A stretch of 64,000 bases of DNA from Diplocarpon mali (taxonomy: Eukaryota; Ascomycota; Leotiomycetes; Helotiales; Drepanopezizaceae): contig JAENRP010000016.1 of the NCBI GenBank assembly GCA_024741835.1, positions 129,987 to 193,986 of the forward strand, given 5' to 3'. The notes under the pieces were generated by a model that saw nothing but the letters and a program-made list of their open reading frames with translations, was not told the origin of the DNA and searched no databases. Made by a program: the position numbers and the translations under genes. This document shows positions 45,160 through 56,708 of this stretch, piece after piece; position 1 is the stretch's first letter; the number at the start of each line of letters is the position of its first letter.

Positions 45160-46449
45160 ATGGCCTCGTCACCAACGTCACCCTCAATGCAGGAGTCACT
45201 TGATGCACTCATCAGCAGGGGTAACAGGACAGGGAGCTTCGACTTTGTCTTTGGATTTGGTAAGTTTGCGTTTCATCTTTTTCAAGATCGAAAAATCTTA
45301 ATACGAAATCAGCTCCTCTCTCTCTTACTCCCTTCACCTTTGAGTATCGTGGCTGACTCTATTCCAGGTCCAGATGCGGCAGGAGGCCAGCCAGATTGGT
45401 TGGAAAGTGAGCGAGCTCCGCCGGCTTCGGCCTCTGTGCTTGAAGTCAGACCTAGAGAAGAGAGAGACGCCGGAGAAGAGTTGGTCCGATCCCTGACCTA
45501 TTATAAATGGCTTCCCGACGCGTGGGAGAATCTCGAGAACACCAACCTCGACCAAGATCTCACCATCACCAAATCAGTGATGGCGCGATCTAAACACGCG
45601 CACAAGCGGGCGGGGGGTGCTTTGTCTCTCTCTCTTCCCTCTTCCTCCTCTGCACCGAGAGGAGTGTTGAAGGCGAGGTCTGGGAGATTGGAGTTGCCTT
45701 CCGCCAGCCGCCGTCGCCAGGTTTATGGCCCCCAAAGCCATGTTCCTGAGCATGAGATCGAGGGAGAGGAAGGTGAAGACGAAGACGACGACGACGACGA
45801 AGATGATGACGACGAAGATGATGACGACGACGAAGAAGAAGAAGAAGATGATGATGAGGATGAGGAAGAGGACGAGGAAGAGGACGACGCGGGCGCCAAT
45901 TTCGGCAGCTCGTCGAACTTGGCCAGCCTCCCCAACAACTTCAACCCCCCGATCATTAGCTCTTCTGCGGCTAATCCTGTCCCCTTCAACCCCGCCACCA
46001 TTAACACCATCGTCACTATTGCCATTAATCCTCCCGCCATCAATCCTCCTCCCGCCATTAACCCTCCCGCCATCAACTTCCCCGCCGCAGCCCCTGCTGC
46101 TCCAACTATCATGACGCCAGCATTGAGTGCCACCGGCGATGCTCACCTCCAGGCATCGAGACTTCAGCTGGCGGCTGCAAGAGCCAACCCCCTCCACGCC
46201 GCCGTCCAACTTCCCAACGGCCGGTTCCAGTGCCCCTTGTGCGTCAAGACACTCAACGACGCAAATAACGTCATGCGCCACATCACAGGAACTTCACACC
46301 TCAACATCCGTCCGTACATGTGCGTTGAGCCAGGCTGTACGGCGACTTACGTTGAGCGCCGGGATCTCCAGGCTCACGCCCGAAAGATGGTCCCATGGCA
46401 CCTCGGCGACGGGAGCCACAACAATCCCAGATATGTCCGGAATAGATGA
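45160..46449 (+). CDS. C2H2 zinc-finger protein with long acidic tract, 393 aa
   Basis: Two exons, 45160-45259 and 45368-46449, joined across a GTAAGT...TCCAG intron of 108 bases, give 393 aa. Residues about 163-207 are an almost pure Asp/Glu run. Residues about 220-290 are low complexity with repeated INPPAINPPPAINPP units. Two zinc-finger units near the C-terminus: Cys322-x2-Cys-x12-His-x5-His, and Cys352-x4-Cys-x12-His followed by a less standard His spacing (AHARKMVPWH). The fingers make a nuclear, DNA-binding role likely; the acidic tract could act as an activation or histone-binding region. The intron is stop-free and divisible by three, so both spliced and unspliced forms are readable. 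Long Ser-rich frames on the other strand are shadows of the acidic codons. Confidence 0.75.
   Translation: MASSPTSPSMQESLDALISRGNRTGSFDFVFGFGKFAFHLFQDRKILIRNQLLSLLLPSPLSIVADSIPGPDAAGGQPDWLESERAPPASASVLEVRPREERDAGEELVRSLTYYKWLPDAWENLENTNLDQDLTITKSVMARSKHAHKRAGGALSLSLPSSSSAPRGVLKARSGRLELPSASRRRQVYGPQSHVPEHEIEGEEGEDEDDDDDEDDDDEDDDDDEEEEEDDDEDEEEDEEEDDAGANFGSSSNLASLPNNFNPPIISSSAANPVPFNPATINTIVTIAINPPAINPPPAINPPAINFPAAAPAAPTIMTPALSATGDAHLQASRLQLAAARANPLHAAVQLPNGRFQCPLCVKTLNDANNVMRHITGTSHLNIRPYMCVEPGCTATYVERRDLQAHARKMVPWHLGDGSHNNPRYVRNR
45757..45890. repeat. GAY/GAR codon repeat encoding the acidic tract
   Basis: About 130 bases of GAC/GAT/GAA/GAG triplets, a coding microsatellite likely to vary in length between strains. 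Confidence 0.85.
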
Positions 46450-49400
46450 GCAAGCCAGCGAGCTTGAGACCGAGCAGGGTGTAGAAAGAAGTGAGAAGAT
46501 GGGAATGTCTATCTTTGCTGTAGGATACGAAAGACAGAAGACGCAGGTACTTTGGGAGCTTGTTAGCAGGCGCGGAACTAGATCTATTCTTTGCGAATTG
46601 AATGATTCTGCTCTACTTCGCGATCCCATAACGTGAAGTTTACCGTGTGATATGCTCAATCCCAGAAGATGCGCATTACTAGAGCATCTCACTACCCACC
46701 AGGTGAATGGTACGAGGGCTAAAGATCTTGTTGTGCTTCGAAAGGCATCTTTGGCTGGCTATTCTCATACTTCCGACTCTCGTAACCCAAGTGGCTCTAG
46801 ATTTAAGCAGAGATGTACTCGCCATAGGCAATGCCAACAACCTCAAGCCATAATGGCAGAGATAGCAGGACTCAGTCTCCTTTTCTTCTGTGTCTTTGAA
46901 AAAACAAAACTCCTTCCCAAAAATACCCTTGATGCATTAGAAACCAGGTTCTTCGTGGCTATAGTGATAGCAGCAAACACAGTACTTAGAGATCCCCCAC
47001 TAATGGCTTGCAACGGCCCTATCTGAAGGGTAATCACGTCGGCCTCAAATGATCCTCTCGATTCCTCCCTAGCCATGATCACGGTGCTAGAGCTCGCTTC
47101 TCTGGGGATCTCAGCCAGGCTAAGCAGCGTTACCACCTGGGCGATTTGCTTGTTGGTATTCTTCCCAACCAGGAATCGTATTTCCCAACCGGGGGGCAGA
47201 AAGCCCGCGAGAGTCTAGCTTTGAATACTTTGACGCCTCTCCTGGCATTGGTCAGAATCGGCGAATCCTTGATCAGCCTCGGAAAAAGGATCCGGGTCGC
47301 TCTTTTGCCCCCAGACCGGTCAGCTAGACGCACCATCAAAGTTCGGATCCGCCTTGATTCCTCGGGCGTTGATAGTTGCTGTTGGTTGTCTAGCGGCGTC
47401 TGTGTTGCATTTGGCGGTTTCGATTTTCATGCTGATACCCTGGGTCATAGACACTGGCCCCTTGCAGGCCCCATTCGCTGACTTCAAGTTGCGCGGGGAA
47501 AAGAGCCACGAGTTTGGCGATCGGGCTGCTGGTATCCTGCCGCCGGACTGTGCTCTGCGAAAGACTCGTGGGGCTTGTGTGTTATTTGACGGAAATGTGG
47601 GAGAGGCAAAATCCTTTAATTAGGGTCTTTTCTTTGCCGAGCTGACTTTAAAATACATCCAGAAGCCAACGTCGGATTCAGATTCAAATGCAAGAGTTCC
47701 TTGTGGACACGCTGAAATTTTCTGGTTTTTATGCCTGTAGAGTCGCCCCACACCATCATCTCCTTCTCATCTATCTGTATCAAGAAATCCTGCATTGAAA
47801 CCAGACTGAGTCGCATATCGCGTGTTCAATATTTAGCTGTATGGGTACACGTCAGCAAATGCTCCGCCGACACCTTCTTGACCTTGGACATCTCATCACA
47901 TGCATACTTCAAGCACGGTACGTGCGGGAGGTCCCTTAGGTGCTGCGAGTCGAAAGGACGCTTGATTATCTCTGCTGTGAAATTTTCTTGCCATTAAGAA
48001 CACTCATGAAGCAAATCAAGGCCATGCTTATTCTTTTGTTGCAGAAAGGAGAGGGCCTTGGTCAAGCACTCAAGACTACAGTCGGGGCAGGCACCAGGCT
48101 CAAGTTAGCTTGTTCGTAGAGCATTGGTGCTGACACAGGTGGCAGTGGATTGCTGTTTGAGGCTTTGAGTGATTCTTTTGCTGGCCTCTAGTTTCCGTCA
48201 ACAGATTGAAGAGATAGTTGAGAAATCCGTTCTTGGTTTGACTAGACCAAGGGGTCCGTAGAAGGGCTTGAAGAAGTTGGAGAGATTTCTACGTGGAATG
48301 CACGATGCTGATGTTGAGCGGTAACGACAGTAGCTGGAGAATTAAGTGACCGTGTTATAGTGAGCGTCGATACGAGGGATCATGTAACTCTTTCCAGCCG
48401 CTCCGAGGTGGTTATGGGATTGAAAGTCACCTAGGTTAAACTTGGGCGCACTTGATTCGCATTTATCAGGCCCTCATTTGGAAGCTTCATGATAATTGTC
48501 ATACTGAGGCTTTCTGCTATCATGGACACTAGATGGTATGTCAGTCGTCGTGATTGTCAAATTTCGGTTGTAGCGATGCTCTTAGGGGTCTGAAGCGCTG
48601 GTCGAAAGGCCGAACGCAATTTTCGATTCTTGAGGAACGTGACTTGACTATTCACCTGTTGGTATCCTCCAGATCTATAGCCATGTCTAATCTCCGATTA
48701 AGGAATCTGGCAATCACTTAATAGTCTACTAACTATAAGCGGCAGATTGCTCAGCGACTTTACAGGGGAATATAATATTGTGATATTTTGATAATAGAAA
48801 TGCTGGATCTTGCTCACTTGTAGCGAAAGCTTGGCTTCTTTGGGCAGCCAAGGATATTGCGAGATGAAGCATAGATATCCGTTCTATTTGCTATCACACC
48901 ATAATCCTTCAGACCCAAATTAAATTCATTTATCCGAGATTTAATTTACGCTAGCAATAGCAGAGGGTTCTTTCTATATAAATTGTCATGTAAGATGTCG
49001 AAGAATGTGATCGATGGGCTGCATATCCTTTGCAGTTCCGAAATCGTCAGTGTTGAATCTGAGACTGAGTTACAAAATGCTTGCTAGTATCAGAGAATAG
49101 CACTCGTAATCCTGATGTCTGCGAGCGTCTTGTGCCAAATAGGATTGAGACGCCTGTCTGAAGTCTCTGTCTACATACGTGCTAGCATCGACGGTATACC
49201 AAGGCAGAGGCAAAGTAGATGTTATAGAGATGGACTGGCTAGCTCACCTGCTACTATCTTCTTATATAAGAGATTAAATGCAGTGTCAGGTACTCCTGGG
49301 AGCCTCTTACAATCATTTTAAGAGTAATAAGTCCCTATGACCAGCTCGTAGATATCAAGAGTTACTTTCTACGGTACCATTATTGAATTTTAGTCTTAAT

Positions 49401-49882
49401 TTCGTAGTAGTATGGTACCTATTTGTTCTCTTGCATATCTTCAAGCGTTATTTCTGAAAACCTAGAGTTCTCCTCTACGCAGCTTTAAGGAGAACAAGTA
49501 GATGGGGCGTTGGAGAGGGAGGCGGCTAGTGTTTACTTTGAAATCCGCGCTAAACCATTATGAGGCCTTTAAGCGAGGCTGAGGCTATGCATTTCACTGA
49601 AGCAATGACAGCCCCTCTATGCGCTTTTTCCCCTATCAGATTAGGCATGATAGCCTGAACCTTTCTTGCTAACGTGAATGCAACACCTGTATAAGTAAGA
49701 TCCGATCCAAGTTTTCAGCAACAAAACAGAGATAGTTGGACAATATCTGCGCCAATCCGAGCAGTCGCACATGTACACTTCTGGGTTATCAGAAACATGT
49801 TAAAATTCCAGGTGCAGAGACACTGGAAAACAAAGAGACTAGAGCTATGTATGCAAGGACCTAATATCCATCCTTCATTTGC
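46450..49882. other. Gene-poor stretch with possible relics
   Basis: About 3.4 kb without an intact gene. On the minus strand about 47213-46843 reads LPPGWEIRFLVGKNTNKQIA, then LLSLAEIPREASSSTVIMAR and a hydrophobic segment, open for over 100 codons but without a start; it may be a 3' remnant of a lost gene. A short plus-strand frame at 48006 also looks protein-like. Neither is recognised. Confidence 0.4.
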
Positions 49883-51508
49883 CTAATCCACAAACTTCCT
49901 ATTCTCCTTTCCACCACCCACCTTTGACAATATAGAGATGCTCATCTGTTGGTCCCCCGCAGCGATCAGATAATCAACACACGCTTTTCCACTCATGAAT
50001 GGAAGCCAGAGAAGACCCAGAGTATATATTATCCAACTATCATGCATCGCAAGCACCAAGCTCGAGCATCCCGAGTGCAAAGGAGACAGCCCGGCATTGT
50101 AAACAAAAGTCCGCTTGCAACGCCGAGAGAACCTTCCCACCTCAACCTTCTCAGAGACCCAAGGACGCAAAGAGCTTGCAAAAGCTCGCACAGCGCCTGC
50201 GAATAACGCGGGTCCCACTTATCAACGATGTCTGTGTGATTCTCTGCCGGACCTTGACAGGGACAACAGGGGCGAGAATCTTCAACCTGGATAGCAGGGG
50301 GAAACCGGGTTTCCAGTTCCACGTCTCACAAGCATCAGGGAAAAAAAGAAAAGAAAAGAAAAGAAAAGAAAAGAGAGAGGAGAGGGAAGAAAGAACAATC
50401 ATCTACCGGCGCTCAAGTCGTTCCTCGTCCAATCTAGCCCCGACGCACAAACTCCAACCCCCAAACCCCAACCCAAACTCCCGGAAACCACGGCCCCATT
50501 TCCGGTTCCAGCATCCAGACCAGAGAGCCGCATCGTCACCTACCAGTCCCCATTCTCTCCCATCACTCCGGTCAAGCCCAGCGATTCCGACCGCAATCCA
50601 CCCAGCAGCTTCCGAATCCCAGTCAGCCCCAGAGCCTCAACCTCAGAGCGGCATCAACACAGAAACCCGTCGCTGCCACGGACTCTCTCTGTGCAAGACC
50701 TCGACACGATACGCAGCAGCTCCGCTCCAGCCAGCGGCCACCGAATCTGACTTGCCCTCTCACCCTCGAGACTCTCGTCCAACACGGCAGCACTCCATAA
50801 CACCGCACAACACCGCACAGCACGGTGGATTTCCTTCCAACCAAATCACGATGCACGCGCGGAGAAATGCTTTCGTCCCACGCGAGACAGAACCCCGAGC
50901 ACAGGATCATAGATACACTGCCTGGCACCGCCGAGGGGTGATCTGGGCCTTGATCCTGAGCCTGAGCCTCATGGCCAAGGAGACGCGCGCACAATCCGGA
51001 CAGCACTGACTACAGATCACGGGCCATGCGAGCACAGCTAGGGCACTTGATTCATCTGATCTCTCTCATCCATGGTCCTTCTTATCCATTACCCTTTCCT
51101 CCCTTTCCTCGCTTTCCTCACTCCCTTACCCAGCCCCCATCTGCCTCGGCCCACCATCCTCATCATGCAGAAGCCCTCCTTGAAATTCTGGAGTAACACA
51201 GCTTGCACGCTCATCATACAATACGAGCAAGATACAAGTAGGCGCGCACAAAACAAAAATCTGAATCGAGGTCGGATGACACCATGCAGCGTGCAGGTCC
51301 TATTATAATACAATTCCCACACTTTGCCACCCCCAAAACACCATGCTTACACACATGGAATTCATCGCAGAAGACACTTCCCCTGAATTCTCAGGACCCT
51401 AAATCTACCCTTCTAAGAATAACGAGAAGAAGCGCATCTCTTTTTGATCCCCAAGAAAACGTACACAAAAGCCTGGAGGGCGGCCACGGTGTCGAAGAGT
51501 AAGGCCGC
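49883..51508. other. Intergenic 3' of INO80, low-complexity frames only
   Basis: A plus-strand frame of 336 codons (49999-51009) is Ser/Pro/Arg/Gln-rich, spans an AAAAG microsatellite and is mirrored by antisense frames, so I do not call it a gene. It might be a transcribed leader or non-coding RNA. Nothing else recognised. Confidence 0.45.
50341..50378. repeat. (AAAAG)n microsatellite
   Basis: Poly-purine run of AAAAG units, imperfect at both ends, continuing into GAGAGAGG-type sequence. Confidence 0.85.
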
Positions 51509-54500
51509 TCAGCCACCCATATCCACATCCCCATCAGCCATTGCGAGTCGCTGCTTCGCCGTCTTCGCCTTCTTCGTATTCTGCTTGCGCGGCTTCTTGC
51601 CCTTGGGACCGGGTGCGTTGGCGTCGCCAGGGACCGGGGTAGCAGCGCCAGAAGGACGGTTCGAGCCATCGTCGAAGTGACCTTCTCCTGCACGTATATT
51701 AGCACAACTCCCTTCTGCAGATCCCACACGTTGAGGTATCCAGGCGCGGAATGAGAGGCGACTTACCCTCGTGGTACAAATCCTCCAAACTGCCCCCGGT
51801 CTCGGCTTTCTTTCCCTTCTTCCGCCCCTTCTTCGCCTTCTCGGGTGGAGCCGCAGCTTCCGCGGCTGCGATCTCCGCCTCCTTACGCTCGATCTCCGCA
51901 GCTTCCTCGTCGTCCACGAGCCACATGGCGATGTCCTTGGTACGGTTCTCCTTGGAGCGCGTGTTGAAGTCGACACCGCCGCCGGAGCCGCCGGTCATGA
52001 CGACCTTCTGCACTTCCTCCTTCTGCAGGGCACGCTTGCGGATGCGCTCTTCGATCGTGCCGCGCGTGATCATCCGGTAGACGGTGACTTGACGGGTCTG
52101 GCCGAGGCGATGGGAGCGGTCCATGGCTTGAGAGTCGATTGTGGGGTTCCAGTCGGAGTCGTAAAAGATAACGGTGTCGGCGCTTGTCAGGTTGATTCCG
52201 AGACCACCGGCACGAGTACTCAGCAGGAAGATGAAGATTTCTGGTCGGGTTTGGAAATCGTGTACAGTATCTCTCCGATCTTCGAGTTTGGTAGAACCGT
52301 CGAGACGGCAGTACTTGTAGTTGCGGTAGGTGAGGTACTCTTCCATCAAGTCGATCATGCGTGTCATTTGGAAGTAGAGCAGTACACGGTGGCCACCTTC
52401 CTTGAGCTCAAACAGTAGCTGGTCAAGTTTGGCCAGCTTGCCGGAGTCTGTGACAAAGCGGCGCATCGAGGGAACACGGATGTTGGTGAAGCGTTGTTTC
52501 TCGGACGTCGGCGCAGGAAGCATCTTATTTGTTGGCCAGAACGAAAGAGGAACCTTGGAAGTGATCAAGGCCTTCTCCTCGACTGGAGACGGCCCGTACA
52601 AGGCACGACGGACTGGAACATTGAACATGAAATTTTCCTTTTCGATAACGGCGCCACGGCTGGCACACACGACCTCAATCGGCGGCGCAGTTGCTGCTGG
52701 TCTACCACACTGTTCGAGGCGACCCATGCCAGACGCTGCAAAGGTATCCTTGGCCACGTTGAACAACGCGTTCAGGTAACCCTCATGAGTCACATCAGCT
52801 AATGGCTTGCGGTCGTTGCGGTCGACAATGTTGAGCATCGCTTGCGCAGGTATAAGGCTCTTGCGATCCTCTTCGTCATAGACGATGCTCATAGGACCCA
52901 GTCGACGAGGTCTCTTGGCAAGATCCACAGCCCGAGAAAACAGATCGGTGCGAGCAGCTTTCGATGCCTCTCCGACCGAGGTATCCGCGAATCGGAGAAA
53001 CGAAAACGCCTCGCTGCCCTTGGAGGTCTCGCGAATACGCTCTGGGGTGAAGACGTTCATCAGTTGATTCAGGTATTTTCCTCTGAACCCAGCCTTCTCG
53101 TTGTCCCGCCCAGGCATGTCAAGTCTACCGTCGTGGCGCCAGACCAAGCGAGGAAGTTCATACTCGATCAGATTCCGGCTCGAGTACGCAACATTGATCA
53201 GCGAACCTTCGCGCATAAAGGAAGCGGTTTCAGCGAAGTGGCCAAATGAGAATGGCGATGTGGTCTCAGCCCGCTCGAACAGATCAGGATGATTGCAGAC
53301 TTTTCGGAATTGCATGACCAAGTTCATTAGCGTCCCAGTGTCGTTGTCGTCACCAACAGTTGCCTTCTCGATAAGATCCATGATGCTGATCTGATTTCGG
53401 AGATTGCCGTAGTAGGCTCGCTGACGGTATGTAAGGTCGCAGAAGATGTCAAGCTCAATCTTGTCGCCCAACTCTTTTTGGACGTGTTTCTTGACGCGAC
53501 GAAGCATGAATGGCTTCAAGATCATGTGCAGACGCTTCAGTTGATCCTCGTTGAGTTTGGTATTACTCTGAGCGTGGCTTTCAATATCCTTGGAAAACCA
53601 CTCGCTGAATTCGTCGTGGGAGTCAAACAGACTAGGCATGATGAAATGCAGCAGAGCCCACAGTTCTTGCATGTTGTTCTGGATAGGAGTTCCGGTGAGC
53701 AAAAGACGATTTCGGCAATGAAACCCAAGAAGACTCTTCCATCGAGAACTCGAGGAACTCTTGATAGCCTGGGCTTCATCCAAGATCATGTATTGCCACT
53801 TCATCTTCTGGAAGTAGGCCACGTCGGAGACTACTAGTTGGTAAGAAGTGATGAGAACATGGAAAGGAGCATCCTGGGTATACGTGATGTGCTTGCGATC
53901 CCAGAACTTCCGCAGGACCTTGCGGTCGGCTCCGGTGCCCCAGTAGGGCAAAACCTTCAGTGCCGGCACGAACTTGGTGATTTCCTGCTGCCAATTGTGA
54001 AGAGTCGAGGCCGGTGCAACAACCAAGAATGGGCCCCAGATACCATGCTTCTCCGCTAGGTAGGCCATGACGGATATCGACTGAACCGTCTTTCCGAGGC
54101 CCATTTCATCGGCCAAGATACCATTGATACCCTGCTCGTAGAGATTGACCAGCCAGTTCAGACCCTTGAGCTGGTACTCCTTGAGCTGAGCGTTGAGCAT
54201 CTTCGGCTGCTCGATATCAACGTCGCCCATCCCCGCAGGATTTTGGAAATTCATTTCTCCCTCCTCGTCCATTCCCGGGCCTTCATCTTGATTGTTGAAG
54301 GCGCGGGCTTTGTTCTGGGCCTCCTGGATAGCACTTTGAGCGTTAGCCATGGCAGCAGCCTTGAGTACAGAATCGTCATCAGCATCAAAGTCCAAATCAT
54401 CAAAGTTCGTGACCTTGGCTGGAGCTGCACCATCTAGCTCAGGCACCTCGACCGAGGCTGGTTTGGGCTCCTTGTCAGCGACGATAACGTCAGGGTGATC

Positions 54501-56708
54501 TGTCGATCGCTCCACCTCATCAGTCTTGATCTTCTTGCCGATGAAATGAGAGTACAGCTCGGTCTGCGAGATCAAGAAGTTAAGTTTGCGCTTCTGTCTG
54601 TTTGCTTCGCGGTCAGCTTCGGCCTTCTTTGCATTCTCAATCTCCGCCTTTTCTGCAGCTCGTCGGAGATCACGTTCCTCACGCTCGTTGCGTTTCCAGA
54701 AGGACATCATCTCACGCATGACACGCTTCGCCCGGGCTTGGAGGTCCTTGGTACCCTTGTTTGTCTTGAGCTGCCATCGCTTTGCCTCTTTCGATGCCAG
54801 GATCGCTGTTTTCTTCAGGTTCGAAGTCCTGACCGTGTAGGACTCTACTGCAAGCTTGTGAGTCTTGTTGACATCCTTCCTGGCCATATCTCGCCAAATC
54901 TGATCATATATCTGATTGTATCCCTTGGAGACATATGGCTCGAATGACCCAGGCGAGTCCTCCCGAGCTGAATCCTTGGGATTGAACTTGAGTCTGATCT
55001 TCGGTTCCTCGCGGATAGAAGGGGGTGGGGCGAGCTCCTCCCCAGCATCGATGGCAGCCTGAGCAGCTTCTGCAGAGTCCTTCTCGGCTTGCTTCTGCTC
55101 CTTGGACTTCCGCAAACGAGCGCCGCCGCGCTTCGGCTTGGCTTTCGCAGGCTCGGGATCAGCCGCTGTAAAGATAGTCATGACACCGCCGAGCAGATTC
55201 GGCTCCATGGGCGAGACAGCTCGGAGATCTGTGCCAGCGTTATCGCCTCTGGCCAGTATCAACTTCGTCTGCTGAGCCTTCTTCTCCGCCCGCTGTGCCT
55301 CCTTGATATATTTGGTCCTCGAGGCTTCGTCTTGAGCCTCTTGAGCCTTGGCTATAGCTTGCTCCTTTTGTTCCATATTCGCAGCCACCGTCTTCTCGCG
55401 ACGGCGCTTCCGCTGCATGTCCTTCTTCCGTTCTTTCTCGGCCTGAACCTCTTTCTCCTGCACAGACGTGACCGCAGCATCGAGGTGTATGTCCCGATAC
55501 CGAGCCTCGCCCAGCATCGCATGTCGGCCGAACTTGATGGCCTCTCTTTGTCCAAAGAGGGTCCTGCGCTGCTTGGATTTGGAAATTTCTGTTGCCTCGA
55601 CTTCAAGCTTGCGCTTCAGGATTCGTCTCTCGTAGAGCAGTCTGTCGTCCTGGGTATCAGCCGTCTCTGACTCCCCGACCTCGGCTTCGATCTGCGCTAT
55701 CATCGCCTGGATATCATTTTCTTGTTCGTGGGTTAGCTGCTCCGGCTTCGCTGGACTCTTCTTGGTTTGCCCGTTTGCCTTGCGTTTTGCGGGGACTCGG
55801 GAGACTGGCGCGTGGGTAGGGGCGGCGGATGACTGGCGCGAGCTGTCTTTAGAGACTGGCTCCGTCATGGCCGCAATCGACTGTCGTGATTGTTTCCGAG
55901 GTTTGGGGACGTCAGGAGGGGGTGTCGGTTTAGGTAAGGGATCTGCACTGGACAATATACTGGACATAGCCATAGGGTCGGCTGGGCGGCTGGGAGTCTG
56001 AGGAAACGCTTTAGATAATTGAATGAAATTTCAGGAGTGGCGATGACATACCGTCGCGACCGGTGGCGGAACTGCTGCCGGACTACCCATGACCACCCCA
56101 TTGTGCGACACATTTGGTGAAGCCATCGTCGCCATCCGCGGAGACTGCGTTACCGAAGAGCGGCGAGGATGGGCGTGTGAGGCTGGCGATCGAGGTGAGT
56201 ACGAGGGCGCAGCTGGGTTGGGGTATGATCCGTTGTAATATTTCGGTGGCTCCCCGGCAGAAGTTGGGTATGTGTAAGGTTCCCGAGTCTGGTAGAGGAA
56301 TGATGTTAGCAAAGTGGCCATCCACCATCCTCCGGCCGCATCTAGGTATTCACGCACCTGCGGCGTCTGCGACTGCGTTTGCGTCTGCTGCTGCTGCGCT
56401 TCCCACCCGACACTCTCTGCTGGTCTCCTCTCGCTCGAATCGGAGGTTGGATCGTAATAGCGGTTGTTGCTAGCTGGCGTCGGCTGGTAGTCCCGGTCGC
56501 TCTGATACGACGAGGCCGTCAAAGCTCTGGGTGAGGTCGACGCTGGTGGATCTGAAATGTGCGGTGCTGTCGGCGGGGGAGGGTGATACGAGTTACTGTA
56601 TGGGGAGACTTTTGTTGGAGAGTAGGGCGAGGTTGCGGCAAAGGTGTTTCGGATCGCTCCATTGACCTCGCTGTCCCTCCTTGCCTCCTCGTGCTCGTGT
56701 CGATACAT
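51509..56708 (-). CDS. INO80: INO80 chromatin-remodelling ATPase, about 1665 aa
   Basis: Catalytic subunit of the nuclear INO80 complex, which slides and edits nucleosomes with ATP. Four exons on the minus strand: 56708-56358, 56288-56052, 55997-51767 and 51687-51509. All are GT-AG and in phase, giving 1665 aa from ATG 56708. The N-terminus is Ser/Pro/Gln/Tyr-rich. A charged DBINO-type region lies at about 450-690. The Snf2 motor has [14 protein letters not shown] at about 825, DEAQ at about 935 and [20 protein letters not shown] after it. A long insertion separates the lobes, as expected for this family. The second lobe has [20 protein letters not shown] and [20 protein letters not shown] at about 1475. 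The tail is basic with [25 protein letters not shown] acceptor directly before the first ATG suggests a further 5' exon, so the true start may be upstream. Confidence 0.93.
56289..56357 (-). other. INO80 intron 1, 69 bases, stop-free
   Basis: GTGCGT donor, GCTAAC branch site, TACCAG acceptor. The length is a multiple of three and it contains no stop, so retention would insert 23 residues in the N-terminal region. Confidence 0.7.

Noticed and set aside
45574..46281. Antisense frames of 235 and 136 codons with poly-Val/Ile/Phe and poly-Ser
   Set aside because: They are the reverse complement of the GAY/GAR acidic codon repeat of the zinc-finger gene.
49999..51009. 336-codon plus-strand frame
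   Set aside because: It spans an AAAAG microsatellite, is Ser/Pro/Gln/Arg-rich and is mirrored by antisense frames. No conserved feature.
51771..52418. 215-codon plus-strand frame opposite INO80
   Set aside because: Shadow of the conserved INO80 helicase exon; all conservation is on the minus strand.
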